The translations under genes were made by a program, and so were the position numbers. A DNA stretch of 64,000 nucleotides, taken from positions 62,001 to 126,000 of the forward strand of contig NZ_BMWA01000018.1 of NCBI RefSeq assembly GCF_014650995.1, given 5' to 3'. This DNA is from Streptomyces viridiviolaceus (GTDB lineage Bacteria; Actinomycetota; Actinomycetes; Streptomycetales; Streptomycetaceae). Numbering within the stretch: position 1 is the first letter of the stretch; every line of letters starts with the position of its first letter. Shown here in pieces: positions 31,435 through 40,313 of this stretch. The notes under the pieces are model-generated. The model was not told the DNA's origin, did not search any database, and saw only the letters and a program-made list of their open reading frames with translations.

Positions 31435-32208
31435 ATGCAGATCGATCTCAGCGGACGTACCGCGCTGGTGACCGGGTCGACGGCGGGAATCGGCGAGGCG
31501 ACCGCGCAGGCGCTGGCCGTCGCCGGGGCCGACGTCGTGGTCAACGGCCGCAACGCCGACCGCGTCGCCGAGACGGCGGAGCGGATCGGAGCACGCGGCG
31601 TCACGGCCGACGTCGGGACGGCCGAAGGGACGGCCGACCTGATCCGGCAGCTGCCCGACGTCGACGTCCTGGTCAACAACGCCGGCATCTTCGCAACCAG
31701 ACCCGTCTTCGAGATCCCCGACGCGGACTGGCTGCGGTTCTACGAGGTCAATGTCCTCTCCGGAGTGCGCCTGGCGCGCCATTACGCACCACGGATGGCC
31801 CGGCGCGGATGGGGCCGGGTGATCTTCGTGAGCAGCGAGGCGGGCCTCCAGACGCCGACGGACATGGTCCACTACGGGATGACCAAGACGGCGCAGCTGG
31901 CGGTATCGCGCGGGATGGCCCAAGAACTCGCCGGCACCGGGGTCACCGTGAACTGCGTACTGCCCGGGCCGACGATGAGTGACGGTGTGCTGGCCATGTT
32001 CGACGAGCTCTACCCCGGGCTCGATCCGGTCGAGCAGGAGCGGCGCTATCTGGCGGAGAACCGTGCGGCCGCGTCCCTGCTCAAACGCCTGATCCGCCCC
32101 CACGAGGTGGCCAGCATGATCGCGTATGCCGCCTCGGAGCAGGCTTCGGCGACCACGGGCCGGGCACTCGGCGCCGACGGCGGCCTTGTCCCCACGATCG
32201 TCCCCTGA
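31435..32208 (+). CDS. SDR-family oxidoreductase
   Basis: A 257-residue classical short-chain dehydrogenase. It contains TALVTGSTAGIGEATAQALA (cofactor loop TGxxxGIG), GRNADRVAET, DVDVLVNNAGIF (NNAG), RVIFVSSEAGLQTPTDMVHY then GMTK (catalytic Ser, Tyr and Lys) and VNCVLPGPTMSDGV. The Arg after NG in VVVNGRN suggests NADPH preference. The substrate is unknown. The divergent MarR is the likely regulator. Confidence 0.93.
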   Translation: MQIDLSGRTALVTGSTAGIGEATAQALAVAGADVVVNGRNADRVAETAERIGARGVTADVGTAEGTADLIRQLPDVDVLVNNAGIFATRPVFEIPDADWLRFYEVNVLSGVRLARHYAPRMARRGWGRVIFVSSEAGLQTPTDMVHYGMTKTAQLAVSRGMAQELAGTGVTVNCVLPGPTMSDGVLAMFDELYPGLDPVEQERRYLAENRAAASLLKRLIRPHEVASMIAYAASEQASATTGRALGADGGLVPTIVP

Positions 32209-32527
32209 CGGGCGCCCCGGCGGCCGTGCCGGACGGCTCGCATCCGCCGGGTCCGCAGGGCGGTGACCCCGGTGTGTCCGCCGAGCGGTGCCCGCCCCTT
32301 CGGAGCGGAAGGCGCAGCCACCCCCCTTGCGTTAGCCCGCGTCTGCAATTATTGTCTTCACCTGTAAGGTGCTTCTGCAGCAAAATGCGGTCGCTCCCTG
32401 TACGACCCAGGCGGGTGTCCTCTCACCCCCGCGCCCGGCTCCGTCGGACGAGCCGCCGCAACCGGGAGGCACCCGCTCCCCCCAGCCTCACCCCCACACC
32501 GAGGCATCGATCGAAAAGGCATCATTC
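32209..32527. other. Intergenic region, no gene recognised
   Basis: About 320 bp between the SDR and the aldo-keto reductase. A locally AT-rich stretch, TGCAATTATTGTCTTCACC (about 32344-32362), is the best candidate for the reductase promoter. No gene is visible. Confidence 0.4.
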
Positions 32528-33538
32528 ATGTCCCTGAAGGAAATCCTCCCCGGCCGTCTCGGCTTCGGCACCGCCCCGCTGGGCAACATGTTCCGCGCGA
32601 TCCCCGAGGAGGAAGCCACCGCCACCGTCGAGGCCGCCTGGGACCAGGGCATCCGCTACTACGACACCGCCCCCTTCTACGGCGCCGGCCTCGCCGAGGA
32701 GCGCCTGGGCCAGGTCCTGTCCACCAAGCCCCGCGACTCCTACGTGCTGTCCACCAAGGTCGGCCGGGTCATCCTCGACGAACCGGAGACCGACGTCCCC
32801 GACTTCGGCGAGAAGGGCGGCCTGTTCGAGTACGGCAACCCCAACAAGATCGTCCACGAGTGGACCGCCGACGCCACCGAGCGCTCCATCGAGGACAGCC
32901 TCAAGCGCCTCGGTGTCGACCGGCTCGACATCGTCTGGGTCCACGACATCGCGCAGGACTTCCACGGTGACGCCTGGGTCCAGAAGTTCGAAGAGGCCCG
33001 CACCGGAGCCTTCCGCGTCCTGTCCCGCCTGCGCGACGAGGGCGTCATCAGGGCCTGGGGCCTGGGCGTCAACAAGACCGAACCCATCGAGATGACCCTC
33101 GCCCTCGACGAGCCCAAGCCCGACGGGTTCCTCCTCGCCGGCCGCTACACCCTCCTCGACCACGCCCACGCCCTGCAGCGGCTGCTGCCGATGGCCCAGG
33201 AGCAGAACGTCGACATGGTCGTCGGCGGCCCCTACAGCTCCGGCATCCTCGCCGGCGGTACCCACTTCGAGTACCAGCAGGCCCCGCCGGAAATCATCGA
33301 GCGCGTCAACCGTCTCAAGGCACTCGCCGACAAGCACGGCATCAGCATCAAGGCCGCCGCCCTCCAGTTCTCCCTGGCCCACCCGGCAGCCGCCGCCGTC
33401 ATCCCCGGCGCCACCCGCCCCAGCCGCATCGCCGAGGACATCGCCGCCCTGAGCGAGACCGTCCCGGCCGCCTTCTGGACGGACCTGCGCGCCGCGGGTC
33501 TGGTCAGCCCGGCCGCCCCGCTGCCCAACGGCGCCTGA
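32528..33538 (+). CDS. Aldo/keto reductase
   Basis: A 336-residue AKR of the D-threo-aldose/L-fucose 1-dehydrogenase type. ATG 32528 is preceded by AAAAGG. Motifs are LGFGTAPLGNMFRAIPEEEA, GIRYYDTAPFYGAGLAEERL with catalytic Asp and Tyr, LSTKVGRV (catalytic Lys), DRLDIVWVHDIAQDF (His) and AAVIPGATRPSRIAEDIAAL for NADP binding. The TIM-barrel order is complete. The enzyme interconverts an aldehyde or lactol and its alcohol or lactone with NAD(P)H. The SRPBCC gene follows 57 bp later and may be co-transcribed. Confidence 0.93.
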   Translation: MSLKEILPGRLGFGTAPLGNMFRAIPEEEATATVEAAWDQGIRYYDTAPFYGAGLAEERLGQVLSTKPRDSYVLSTKVGRVILDEPETDVPDFGEKGGLFEYGNPNKIVHEWTADATERSIEDSLKRLGVDRLDIVWVHDIAQDFHGDAWVQKFEEARTGAFRVLSRLRDEGVIRAWGLGVNKTEPIEMTLALDEPKPDGFLLAGRYTLLDHAHALQRLLPMAQEQNVDMVVGGPYSSGILAGGTHFEYQQAPPEIIERVNRLKALADKHGISIKAAALQFSLAHPAAAAVIPGATRPSRIAEDIAALSETVPAAFWTDLRAAGLVSPAAPLPNGA

Positions 33539-33595
33539 ACCCCACCATCCCCACCTTCGACCCCCCACGCCAGCACCACCATCCGGAGAAACACC

Positions 33596-34015
33596 ATGGC
33601 CTCGACATCCGTCAGCCGCATCGTCCCCGCCTCGCCCGACAAGGTCTGGAGCCTCATCGGCGGCTTCGACGCCTTGCCCGACTGGCTCCCCTACATCCCT
33701 GAGAGCACCGCACTCGAAGGCGGCCGGGTCCGCCGGCTGAAGAACCCCGAGGGGGAGGTCATCATCGAGCGCCTCGTCGACTTCAACGAGACCGAACGCC
33801 ACTACAGCTACGCCATCCTCCAGGCACCCTTCCCCGTCAACGGCTACGTCTCCACCATCCGCGTCCACACGGTCCCCGGACAGGAGAACGTCGCCGAGGT
33901 CCAGTGGTCCGGCCGCTTCAACCCCGAAGGCGCCACCGAGGAAGAGGTCGTCGACCTGTTCACCGGCATCTACCGCGACGGCCTCGACGCCCTCCACGAG
34001 ACCCTCGCCGCCTGA
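33596..34015 (+). CDS. SRPBCC (START-like) family protein
   Basis: A 139-residue protein with the polyketide cyclase/START fold. It starts MASTSVSRIVPASPDKVWSL, then IGGFDALPDWLPYIPESTAL, the characteristic 'pvekVW..l..fd.l..W.p' opening. RLVDFNETERHYSYAILQAP and IRVHTVPGQENVAEVQWSGR follow, ending in the long amphipathic helix YRDGLDALHETLA. Such proteins bind hydrophobic ligands in a deep cavity. CGGAGAAACACC precedes the ATG. The position after the aldo-keto reductase suggests a shared ligand or pathway. Confidence 0.9.
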   Translation: MASTSVSRIVPASPDKVWSLIGGFDALPDWLPYIPESTALEGGRVRRLKNPEGEVIIERLVDFNETERHYSYAILQAPFPVNGYVSTIRVHTVPGQENVAEVQWSGRFNPEGATEEEVVDLFTGIYRDGLDALHETLAA

Positions 34016-34369
34016 CACCGACACCGGCCCGCCGAACCACACGGCCCGAGTACGCACCCCGCGGACCCGGGCCGCGGCGTACCCGGGCCGCGGAGTCGCT
34101 CGTGAACCGGCCCATAGGAAGCCGAAGCAAGTCGGCAGCTGGCTCACACGCCTGCACTCCTGACTCGGGCAAGCCCCCACAGGGCGGCAGAGGCAGGCCC
34201 TGCTGCCGGCCTTGCCGCAACAGGGAGGACTTCCACAAGCCAGGTCCGCCACACGGCTTCTGGAACGCGCGATCAGCCACCTCCCCGTTGACCGCGGACA
34301 CCATCGCTGACGTCAGCACCTGAGCGAGCGCAGCACGGAGCCCGGGCGAAAACCCAAGGCTCCGCTCCG
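34016..34369. other. Intergenic region, no gene recognised
   Basis: About 350 bp after the SRPBCC gene with no family motif in any frame. AGCCCCCACAGGGCGGC is one of several weak inverted repeats. The sequence beyond belongs to the replication-relaxation relic. Confidence 0.4.
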
Positions 34370-34581
34370 AGTCGGTCTGGATTGTCCCGTACGAGTGACA
34401 AGCGGCTCAGGCGCCGCTCCACCGACTTCGGTACCGGCAGCGGGCCCTGGGCCAGCGCCCGCTCCAGCTCCCTGTAGTCGGGCGACAGGATGAGATGCAT
34501 CTGCTCAGTGGTGGCCATCCGGTACTGCGCGAGCACCGCCAGGGCCGAACGGTCCCAGCTGACCGCATCGACATCCGTCAT
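34370..34581 (-). pseudogene. N-terminal relic of a replication-relaxation protein
   Basis: From ATG 34581, with GAGGGAGTC upstream, the frame reads MTDVDAVSWDRSALAVLAQY then RMATTEQMHLILSPDYRELE. This is the winged-helix start typical of replication-relaxation proteins carried by actinobacterial plasmids and integrative elements. After about 65 residues the sequence loses similarity and the rest of the 300-residue protein is missing. It marks a degraded mobile element. Confidence 0.5.
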
Positions 34582-34870
34582 GACGGACTCCCTCGTGCAG
34601 CGGCACCAGTACTGCTCGGGCGCCGCGCGTACGACAGAGGCCATCAGCTGACCCTTACCACCTCGACGCCGTCACCCACTGGCGAGACGGCCAGTGCCGA
34701 CGCCGGCCTTCCAGGCCGCCCACGACAGACAGATCGCTGCAGCGATCTCGGTGGTCCTGGACGCGGGCGGCTGAGGATTGGGGAGTTTCTGCAGATTGCC
34801 TGTACGAAGCGCGCACGCCCGGCATGATCCGGAGGGACGTGGGGCCGGGCGGAGCGAGGAGGCGTGGGTG

Positions 34871-36610
34871 GTGCGTGGCCATCTGCTGGGGGGCCGTTAC
34901 CGGCTCGTGGAGCCGCTTGGCGAAGGCGGTATGGGGCAGGTGTGGGAGGCCCGGGACGAGAGGCTGGACCGGCCGGTCGCGGTCAAGGTCATTTCACTGC
35001 TCTCCGGCGGCGGCAGCCACGCCGCCGATGCCCGCGCCCGCTTCCTGCGCGAGGCGCGACTTACCGCCCGGCTCCAGCACCCCCATATCGTGACCCTGCA
35101 TGATGTCGGCGAGGCGGACGTCGAGGGACGCACGACGCCTTTCCTCGTCATGGAGCGGCTACGGGGCCAAGGCCTGGACGCCCTGCTGCGCAACGGTGAC
35201 GTAACCCCGAGGGACGCGGCGCGATGGGGCTCCCAAGTGGCCGACGCGCTGGCGGAAGCGCACGGAGCCGGGGTCATGCATCGAGACGTCAAGCCCTCGA
35301 ACATCATGGTCACAAGCTCTGGCAACGCCAAGGTTCTCGACTTCGGCATCGCGCGGGCGGCCGACCCCCACGCCACCGCGGACCGGCTGACGCAGACCGG
35401 CTACATCGTCGGCACCCCACCGTATATGGCCCCCGAGCAGGCCCGTGGCCACCCCGAACCCCGCAGTGACCTCTATGCCTTGGGCTGTGTCCTCTTCGAA
35501 CTCCTCACGGGCCGACTGCCTTTCGAGGCACCCGACACCATGGGCTATCTCAGCGCCCACCTCACCGACGATCCGCCCGCGCCCGGTTCGGTAGTGCCGG
35601 GCGTGTCGGCCGACTGGGACGCGCTGGTACTGCGGCTACTGGAGAAAGATCCCGGCCGACGGCACGACAGCGCGGTCGAACTCGCTGCAGATCTGCGGCG
35701 ACTGGTCCACGCGGCGCCGACCACCTCCGCGACCGTGTCGACCGCACGCCGGCAGGCCGTCCGGCCGACCATCCGTGTCACGACCCATGCGCCGGGCGAG
35801 GCCGGCCTCGACGCGCGCCGGACCGCGACCGTCGCCATGGCGGCGGCGCTGACCTGCCTGCCGCTCCTGGTGTACCTGCTCTCCCAAACCGCCACCTACG
35901 TCACGGACAGTGGCGCGCCCACGGGGCTACTCATCGCGAACCTGCTGCTGGGCCTGGCTGAGGCAGCCGCGCTCGGCATTGGTGTGGGACTCCTGCTGCG
36001 CCGCAGATCGGCAGGCCGTCGGACGACAGCGGTGGCGGGCGTCCTAACAGCACTGCACGGGCTGAGTGCCAGTGTCCAGTACCAGGTGGCGCACGGGCCG
36101 CAGACCGTCGCTGTGATCGCCCACGTCGTCGGCCCGCTGATGGCCGTCGCCGCGGCGACGGCGGTGGTCGCGGCCCTCCGCCCGTCCACGGCCCGGTGGT
36201 GCCGCGAGACGCAGGTGTTCCCGGAACCGGTCGTGCGGGCCGGGACCGTCGCACCCGCGCTGCTGACCCTGCTCGTGGCGCCCGTGGTGCCTGTCGCCGC
36301 CGGCCAGGCCGTCGACGCGGGAGGGATCACGTACGCGGCGGGGGTGCTCCAGACGGTGCTCTTCTCCCTCCTGGCGGCGGTGCTCGCCGACGGCGTGGTC
36401 CTGGTCCTCGTCCGGAATCCGGCGGGCCGCATGCCCGTCGCCGCAGGCGGGCTCGGCTTCACCCTCGTCGCCCTGAACGGCCTGCTGCATGCGAACGTCC
36501 TCGGATTCACGTTCCGCATCGTGCTGGGCCTCCTGGCGATCGCGGCCGTCGTCACCACGGTCCGCGCTGCCCTTCCGCCCGGCCACGCCCGTCGCCGGCC
36601 GTCCACCTAG
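34871..36610 (+). CDS. Serine/threonine kinase with polytopic membrane C-terminus
   Basis: A protein of about 579 residues starting at GTG 34871 (GTG 34868 is possible; GAGGAGG lies 8 nt upstream). Residues 1-275 are a Hanks-type kinase: PLGEGGMGQVW (P-loop), PVAVKVISLL (Lys), GVMHRDVKPSNIMV (catalytic loop), KVLDFGIARA (DFG) and GTPPYMAPEQARG (activation segment). After a Thr-rich linker (about 280-330) there are seven or eight hydrophobic helices, for example LLIANLLLGLAEAAALGIGV and VLQTVLFSLLAAVLADGVVL. PASTA repeats, usual in PknB, are absent. The membrane part could sense or transport. The second kinase starts 92 bp downstream. Confidence 0.9.
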   Translation: MRGHLLGGRYRLVEPLGEGGMGQVWEARDERLDRPVAVKVISLLSGGGSHAADARARFLREARLTARLQHPHIVTLHDVGEADVEGRTTPFLVMERLRGQGLDALLRNGDVTPRDAARWGSQVADALAEAHGAGVMHRDVKPSNIMVTSSGNAKVLDFGIARAADPHATADRLTQTGYIVGTPPYMAPEQARGHPEPRSDLYALGCVLFELLTGRLPFEAPDTMGYLSAHLTDDPPAPGSVVPGVSADWDALVLRLLEKDPGRRHDSAVELAADLRRLVHAAPTTSATVSTARRQAVRPTIRVTTHAPGEAGLDARRTATVAMAAALTCLPLLVYLLSQTATYVTDSGAPTGLLIANLLLGLAEAAALGIGVGLLLRRRSAGRRTTAVAGVLTALHGLSASVQYQVAHGPQTVAVIAHVVGPLMAVAAATAVVAALRPSTARWCRETQVFPEPVVRAGTVAPALLTLLVAPVVPVAAGQAVDAGGITYAAGVLQTVLFSLLAAVLADGVVLVLVRNPAGRMPVAAGGLGFTLVALNGLLHANVLGFTFRIVLGLLAIAAVVTTVRAALPPGHARRRPST

Positions 36611-36702
36611 GCCACGCGTGTGGCACGAGCACATGGTGGAACGAACCGTTCCGCCCGGGGGAAGGGTCTTGAGCCCCGGACGTCACGAAGCGGAGAGGAC
36701 CG

Positions 36703-38826
36703 ATGGAGCCTTTGAGGGAGGCGGAGCGGCCCGTCGCCGGCGCGTTCCGGCTGGTGGCGGAGCTCGGCCGGGGCGGCATGGGGCGCGTGCTCCTCGGGGT
36801 GTCGCCGGACGGGCGGCTGGTGGCGGTCAAGCTGATCCACGAGGAGTTCACAGAGGACGGCGGGTTCCGGGCACGTTTCCGCCGTGAGGTCGAGGCGTCC
36901 CGTCGGGTCTCGGGCGCGTACACGGCCTCCGTGGTCGACGCGGACGCCGGGGCGGCGCAGCCGTGGCTGGCGTCGGTCTTCGTGCCGGGTCCCGCCCTCA
37001 GCGAGGTGGTAGAGCGGACCGGTCCGATGCCCGCCGGGGCGCTGGTGCGGCTGGCCTCCGGGCTCGCCGCCGCGCTGACGGAGATCCACCGTGCGGGGCT
37101 GGTTCACCGGGATCTCAAGCCGTCCAACGTCCTGCTCGCCGCCGACGGCCCCCGGGTCATCGACTTCGGCATCGCACGGGCCACCGACACCGGCGGCGGT
37201 ACGGAGATCACCCGGACCGGTCTGGTCGTCGGCTCTCCCGCGTTCATGTCACCGGAGCAGGCAGAGGGCCGGCAGCTCACGCCCGCGAGCGATGTGTTCT
37301 CCCTTGGCGCGGTGCTGGTCCGGGCGGCCACCGGGCACAACCCGTTCGCGGGGACGTCGGCGCTGATGACCCTCTACAACGTGGTGCACGCAGAACCCGA
37401 TCTGACGGGAGTGCCTGCTCCGCTGCGGGATCTCGCCGGCCGGTGCCTGGCCAAAGACCCGGCATCGCGGCCCGGTCCGGGCGAGCTCATGGACCTGCTC
37501 GGGCCAGTCCCGCCGTCCCCGCGACCGTGGCCTGATGCCGTACACACTCTGATCGACGCGCAGCATGCGGAGGTCGCCCGGGCGCTCGGACCGCCCGGAG
37601 CAGGACAGGTACGGATCGAGGACGGCGAGGCGACGATCACCGGCACGCTGCGGCTGCCGCCCGGTCCGCTGCCCGTACCGCGTCCGCGTCCGGGCCGGCG
37701 CACGCTGCTGCTCGGCGGGCTCGGGGGCGCCGGCGCGGTGCTGGCGACGGCGCTGGCCGTGGACCGGCTCACCGGCCCGTCATCGCCAAAAGGGTCGGGA
37801 GTGTCGCCGTCGCCGAGCACCGCCTCGCAGGGTCCCAGCGCGTCACCGTCCCCGACGGCCGTAGTCGAGACGCCTGCGTACACGTTGTCGGCAAGATTCC
37901 CGCACTATCCCACCGCCGTCCGGTTCAGCCGGGACGGCAGGCTGCTCGCCGTCGGAGACCGGAACGGCAGCGTGCTGCTCTACGACAGCACGACCCTCAA
38001 GGCCTCGCCCCCGCTCGCGGACGGGGAGTACGGCACTACCGGCGACGTGGCGTTCTCCCCGGACGGCAGACTGCTCGCCAGTGTCGACGAGTCCGTGACC
38101 ATCACCCTGTGGGACGTGGCAGGGCGGAAGAAGACAGCCGAGCTCAAAGGACTTGAGGATCAGGAGAACGCCATCTCGTCGTACTCCCTCGCCTTCAGCG
38201 CAGATGGCGGGACCCTCGCCCTGGCCTCGAACCGGACCATCGTCCTGTGGAACGTCCGCACCCGTGCCAGGATCGCCGCTCTGCGGCAGCCCCTGGACGA
38301 TCCCGACCCGGGATGGGGTGATCTCGACGGCGTGGTGCTTACCGACGGCGGCCGAACGGCCGTCACCGTGACCACGTCGGGCAACCTGCGCTTCTGGGAC
38401 GTCGCAAGGGCCGAAATCACCGCGACGGTCCGCGCCTTCTCCGGCCTGGCTGCGCGCGATGTCGCAGTCAGCCCGGACCACAGGCTGCTGGCAGCCGGCG
38501 GTGCGGGGACGGTCAGACTCTGGCATGCCGGAAGCCGCCGGGAGGCTGGCACCCTAAACTTCGGCACCTCGGACGACGTCATCTCCCTGGCGTTCAGCCC
38601 GGACGGGAAACTGCTGGCCGCCGGGACCTTGTCCGGCGAGACACGAATCTGGTCCACCCGCACCCAAAAACCCGTCCGGACGTTCGACGCGGAAAGCGGT
38701 GGAGGCAAGACGCAGCTGCGCCAGGCCATCGGCGGTTCGGCCGCCGGATCACTCGACTTCAGTCCTGGCAACACCCGTCTGGCGGTGGTCCACGATCACT
38801 ACCTCGTGCTCTGGAAGCTCGCCTGA
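36703..38826 (+). CDS. Serine/threonine kinase with extracellular WD40 domain
   Basis: A 707-residue membrane kinase. The kinase domain covers residues about 14-270: ELGRGGMGRVLLG, LVAVKLIHEE, GLVHRDLKPSNVLL, RVIDFGIARA and GSPAFMSPEQAEG. A single transmembrane helix (about 330-352, LLLGGLGGAGAVLATALAVD) is followed by a Ser/Pro linker. Residues about 385-707 hold six or seven WD40-like blades, with repeated SPDGRLLAS, SADGGTLALAS, SPDHRLLAAGG and SPDGKLLAAGT. This architecture is widespread in Streptomyces. The WD40 part probably binds a protein or ligand outside the cell. Ligand and substrates are unknown. Confidence 0.94.
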   Translation: MEPLREAERPVAGAFRLVAELGRGGMGRVLLGVSPDGRLVAVKLIHEEFTEDGGFRARFRREVEASRRVSGAYTASVVDADAGAAQPWLASVFVPGPALSEVVERTGPMPAGALVRLASGLAAALTEIHRAGLVHRDLKPSNVLLAADGPRVIDFGIARATDTGGGTEITRTGLVVGSPAFMSPEQAEGRQLTPASDVFSLGAVLVRAATGHNPFAGTSALMTLYNVVHAEPDLTGVPAPLRDLAGRCLAKDPASRPGPGELMDLLGPVPPSPRPWPDAVHTLIDAQHAEVARALGPPGAGQVRIEDGEATITGTLRLPPGPLPVPRPRPGRRTLLLGGLGGAGAVLATALAVDRLTGPSSPKGSGVSPSPSTASQGPSASPSPTAVVETPAYTLSARFPHYPTAVRFSRDGRLLAVGDRNGSVLLYDSTTLKASPPLADGEYGTTGDVAFSPDGRLLASVDESVTITLWDVAGRKKTAELKGLEDQENAISSYSLAFSADGGTLALASNRTIVLWNVRTRARIAALRQPLDDPDPGWGDLDGVVLTDGGRTAVTVTTSGNLRFWDVARAEITATVRAFSGLAARDVAVSPDHRLLAAGGAGTVRLWHAGSRREAGTLNFGTSDDVISLAFSPDGKLLAAGTLSGETRIWSTRTQKPVRTFDAESGGGKTQLRQAIGGSAAGSLDFSPGNTRLAVVHDHYLVLWKLA

Positions 38827-39339
38827 CGCCTGACACAGCCGCCAGGAGGCTGGGCCGAGGTCTGACCCTTGCTCTCACTCACGCAACCGTACTTTCGCGT
38901 ACATTTCCCGTACGGCTGTTCACCGGCGTACGCCCGCCTCGGTGCCATGGTGGAAGACGAGCTCCTGCGGAAGCCCTTCCTCGGCCGACGCCTTCACCAG
39001 CGCGGTCTGCAGCGCCGCGAGCCGCGCCCCGCGCACCTGCTCCGACCGGCCCTCCGCGCCCAGAAGCCGCGCGGCTGCAGAAACATCTGCTGCCGAACGG
39101 CCCGGATCGTCTTCCATTGACGACACGGCGTACGCGGTCTCGCACGGTCCCGTTTCCTCGTAATCGAACATCGGGCTAATGCTCGGCGACGACTTCACAA
39201 GATCTGTGCCAGAACCTCGTTTTGACCTACGCAGCCAGCTCCCGACGATCCACCTGGACCCCCGACTGCCGGGCAGTCTCGATCCTCGTAAATCGAGGCA
39301 TCATTCTTGGGACGCCATGTCGACAAACTTGGGGACAGC
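38827..39339. other. Intergenic region around a small uncertain ORF
   Basis: Apart from the possible small gene at 38920-39198 nothing is recognised. GTACATTTCCCGTACGG (38899-38915) contains a short inverted repeat, GTAC...GTAC, that may be a binding site. Confidence 0.35.
38920..39198 (-). CDS. Small hypothetical protein (uncertain)
   Basis: A frame of 92 residues, or 83 from an inner ATG at MFDYEETG. The C-terminal half has codon usage like real genes and an Ala/Leu-rich helical character (GARLAALQTALVKASAEEGL), ending FHHGTEAGVRR. No family is recognised and the ribosome binding site is weak. It could be a remnant. Confidence 0.35.
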   Translation of the reverse strand: MKSSPSISPMFDYEETGPCETAYAVSSMEDDPGRSAADVSAAARLLGAEGRSEQVRGARLAALQTALVKASAEEGLPQELVFHHGTEAGVRR

Positions 39340-39810
39340 TCAGGGAGCCGACATGCCGCGGTTGCGACCCGCTGCCGGGGTGGAGCGGGCGGCGGCACTG
39401 GCTGCCAGGCCGAGCAGCAGGGCGATGATGCCCACAATGACGTTGTTGACAATGGTCCTTGTGGTGCTGACGTCACCTGAAACGACCCAGGGGGCAATGA
39501 TGGTCCACACACCCAGGGCGCAGGCGGCCCACGCCATGCTGTGCGTGCGCTCGTAGGCGCGCCCGAAGCCACCGCTCATCAGGAGCGCGTAGGCGATGCC
39601 GACGATCAGGTTATTGACGGCGAGCGTTGAAAAGCCGTTGAACCCCGCTATCCACGGCGACGCCGCCAGGTAGAGGCCCGTGAGGAAGGCCAGGGTCTCC
39701 ACGGCCTGTGCCCGGGGGGTGGTCGCTGCGCGCTCGGCCATTTCGTGGCGGGCGCGCATGTCGAGAATGTCGGGATGGGTTTCTATGGATGACCGGGGAG
39801 AGGTTGTCAT
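39340..39810 (-). CDS. SPW-repeat membrane protein
   Basis: A 156-residue protein with four membrane helices. Two SPW-type repeats are clear: TGLYLAASPWIAGFNGFSTL with NNLIVGIAYALL, and ACALGVWTIIAPWVVSGDVS with NNVIVGIIALLLGL. The N-terminal 35 residues are soluble and His/Arg-rich (HPDILDMRARHEMAERAATT). SPW proteins are small integral membrane proteins of unknown function, common near stress and redox genes. It opens the redox island that extends to about 54 kb. Confidence 0.92.
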   Translation of the reverse strand: MTTSPRSSIETHPDILDMRARHEMAERAATTPRAQAVETLAFLTGLYLAASPWIAGFNGFSTLAVNNLIVGIAYALLMSGGFGRAYERTHSMAWAACALGVWTIIAPWVVSGDVSTTRTIVNNVIVGIIALLLGLAASAAARSTPAAGRNRGMSAP

Positions 39811-40313
39811 TTCCTGTCACCTCCGGGGTGCCTGTTCTCCGATTGCGAGCGACGGGTACCCCTATCACGCGGCCGAACCACTGTCCTGCCCGGGGGGCGA
39901 AAGACCTCGCGGTGGAAGCCAACATGAGACTCGGCCTTTCCCGGCAGCGGGATTCAGGGGAGGCGGGCACCGGCGGCCATGCGCAGGTTCCGGGCGCGGC
40001 ATGACACAGCGACTGCCAGGTGACGGCCGTAGTGCAGGGCGGCTGCCCGCATCGGGCTCAGGTTCCGGCGACGACTGCGGTCCGCAGGGGCCGACGTACC
40101 GGGTGAAGGGGGCCCGCAGCGGACGCCTCCTTGCTCAGCACCCGGCTGAGCCAGAACGAGGCCAGGGACGTCAGCACCACGTCCCATGGCTCAGGCCGCT
40201 CCGGCAGCGGGCGGCCAGGGAGCCGGACCACCGTGGCCCACCGCCGTGTGGGCGCCGAAACCTGCCATGGCGGCCAGATAGCCGTCCAGCGGCCGACCCT
40301 GCCCTGGGTGTGC
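39811..40313. other. Intergenic region, no gene recognised
   Basis: About 500 bp. ATTTCCTGTCACCTCC at the left edge contains the SPW ribosome binding site on the minus strand. The rest is GC-rich with only shadow frames. Confidence 0.4.
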
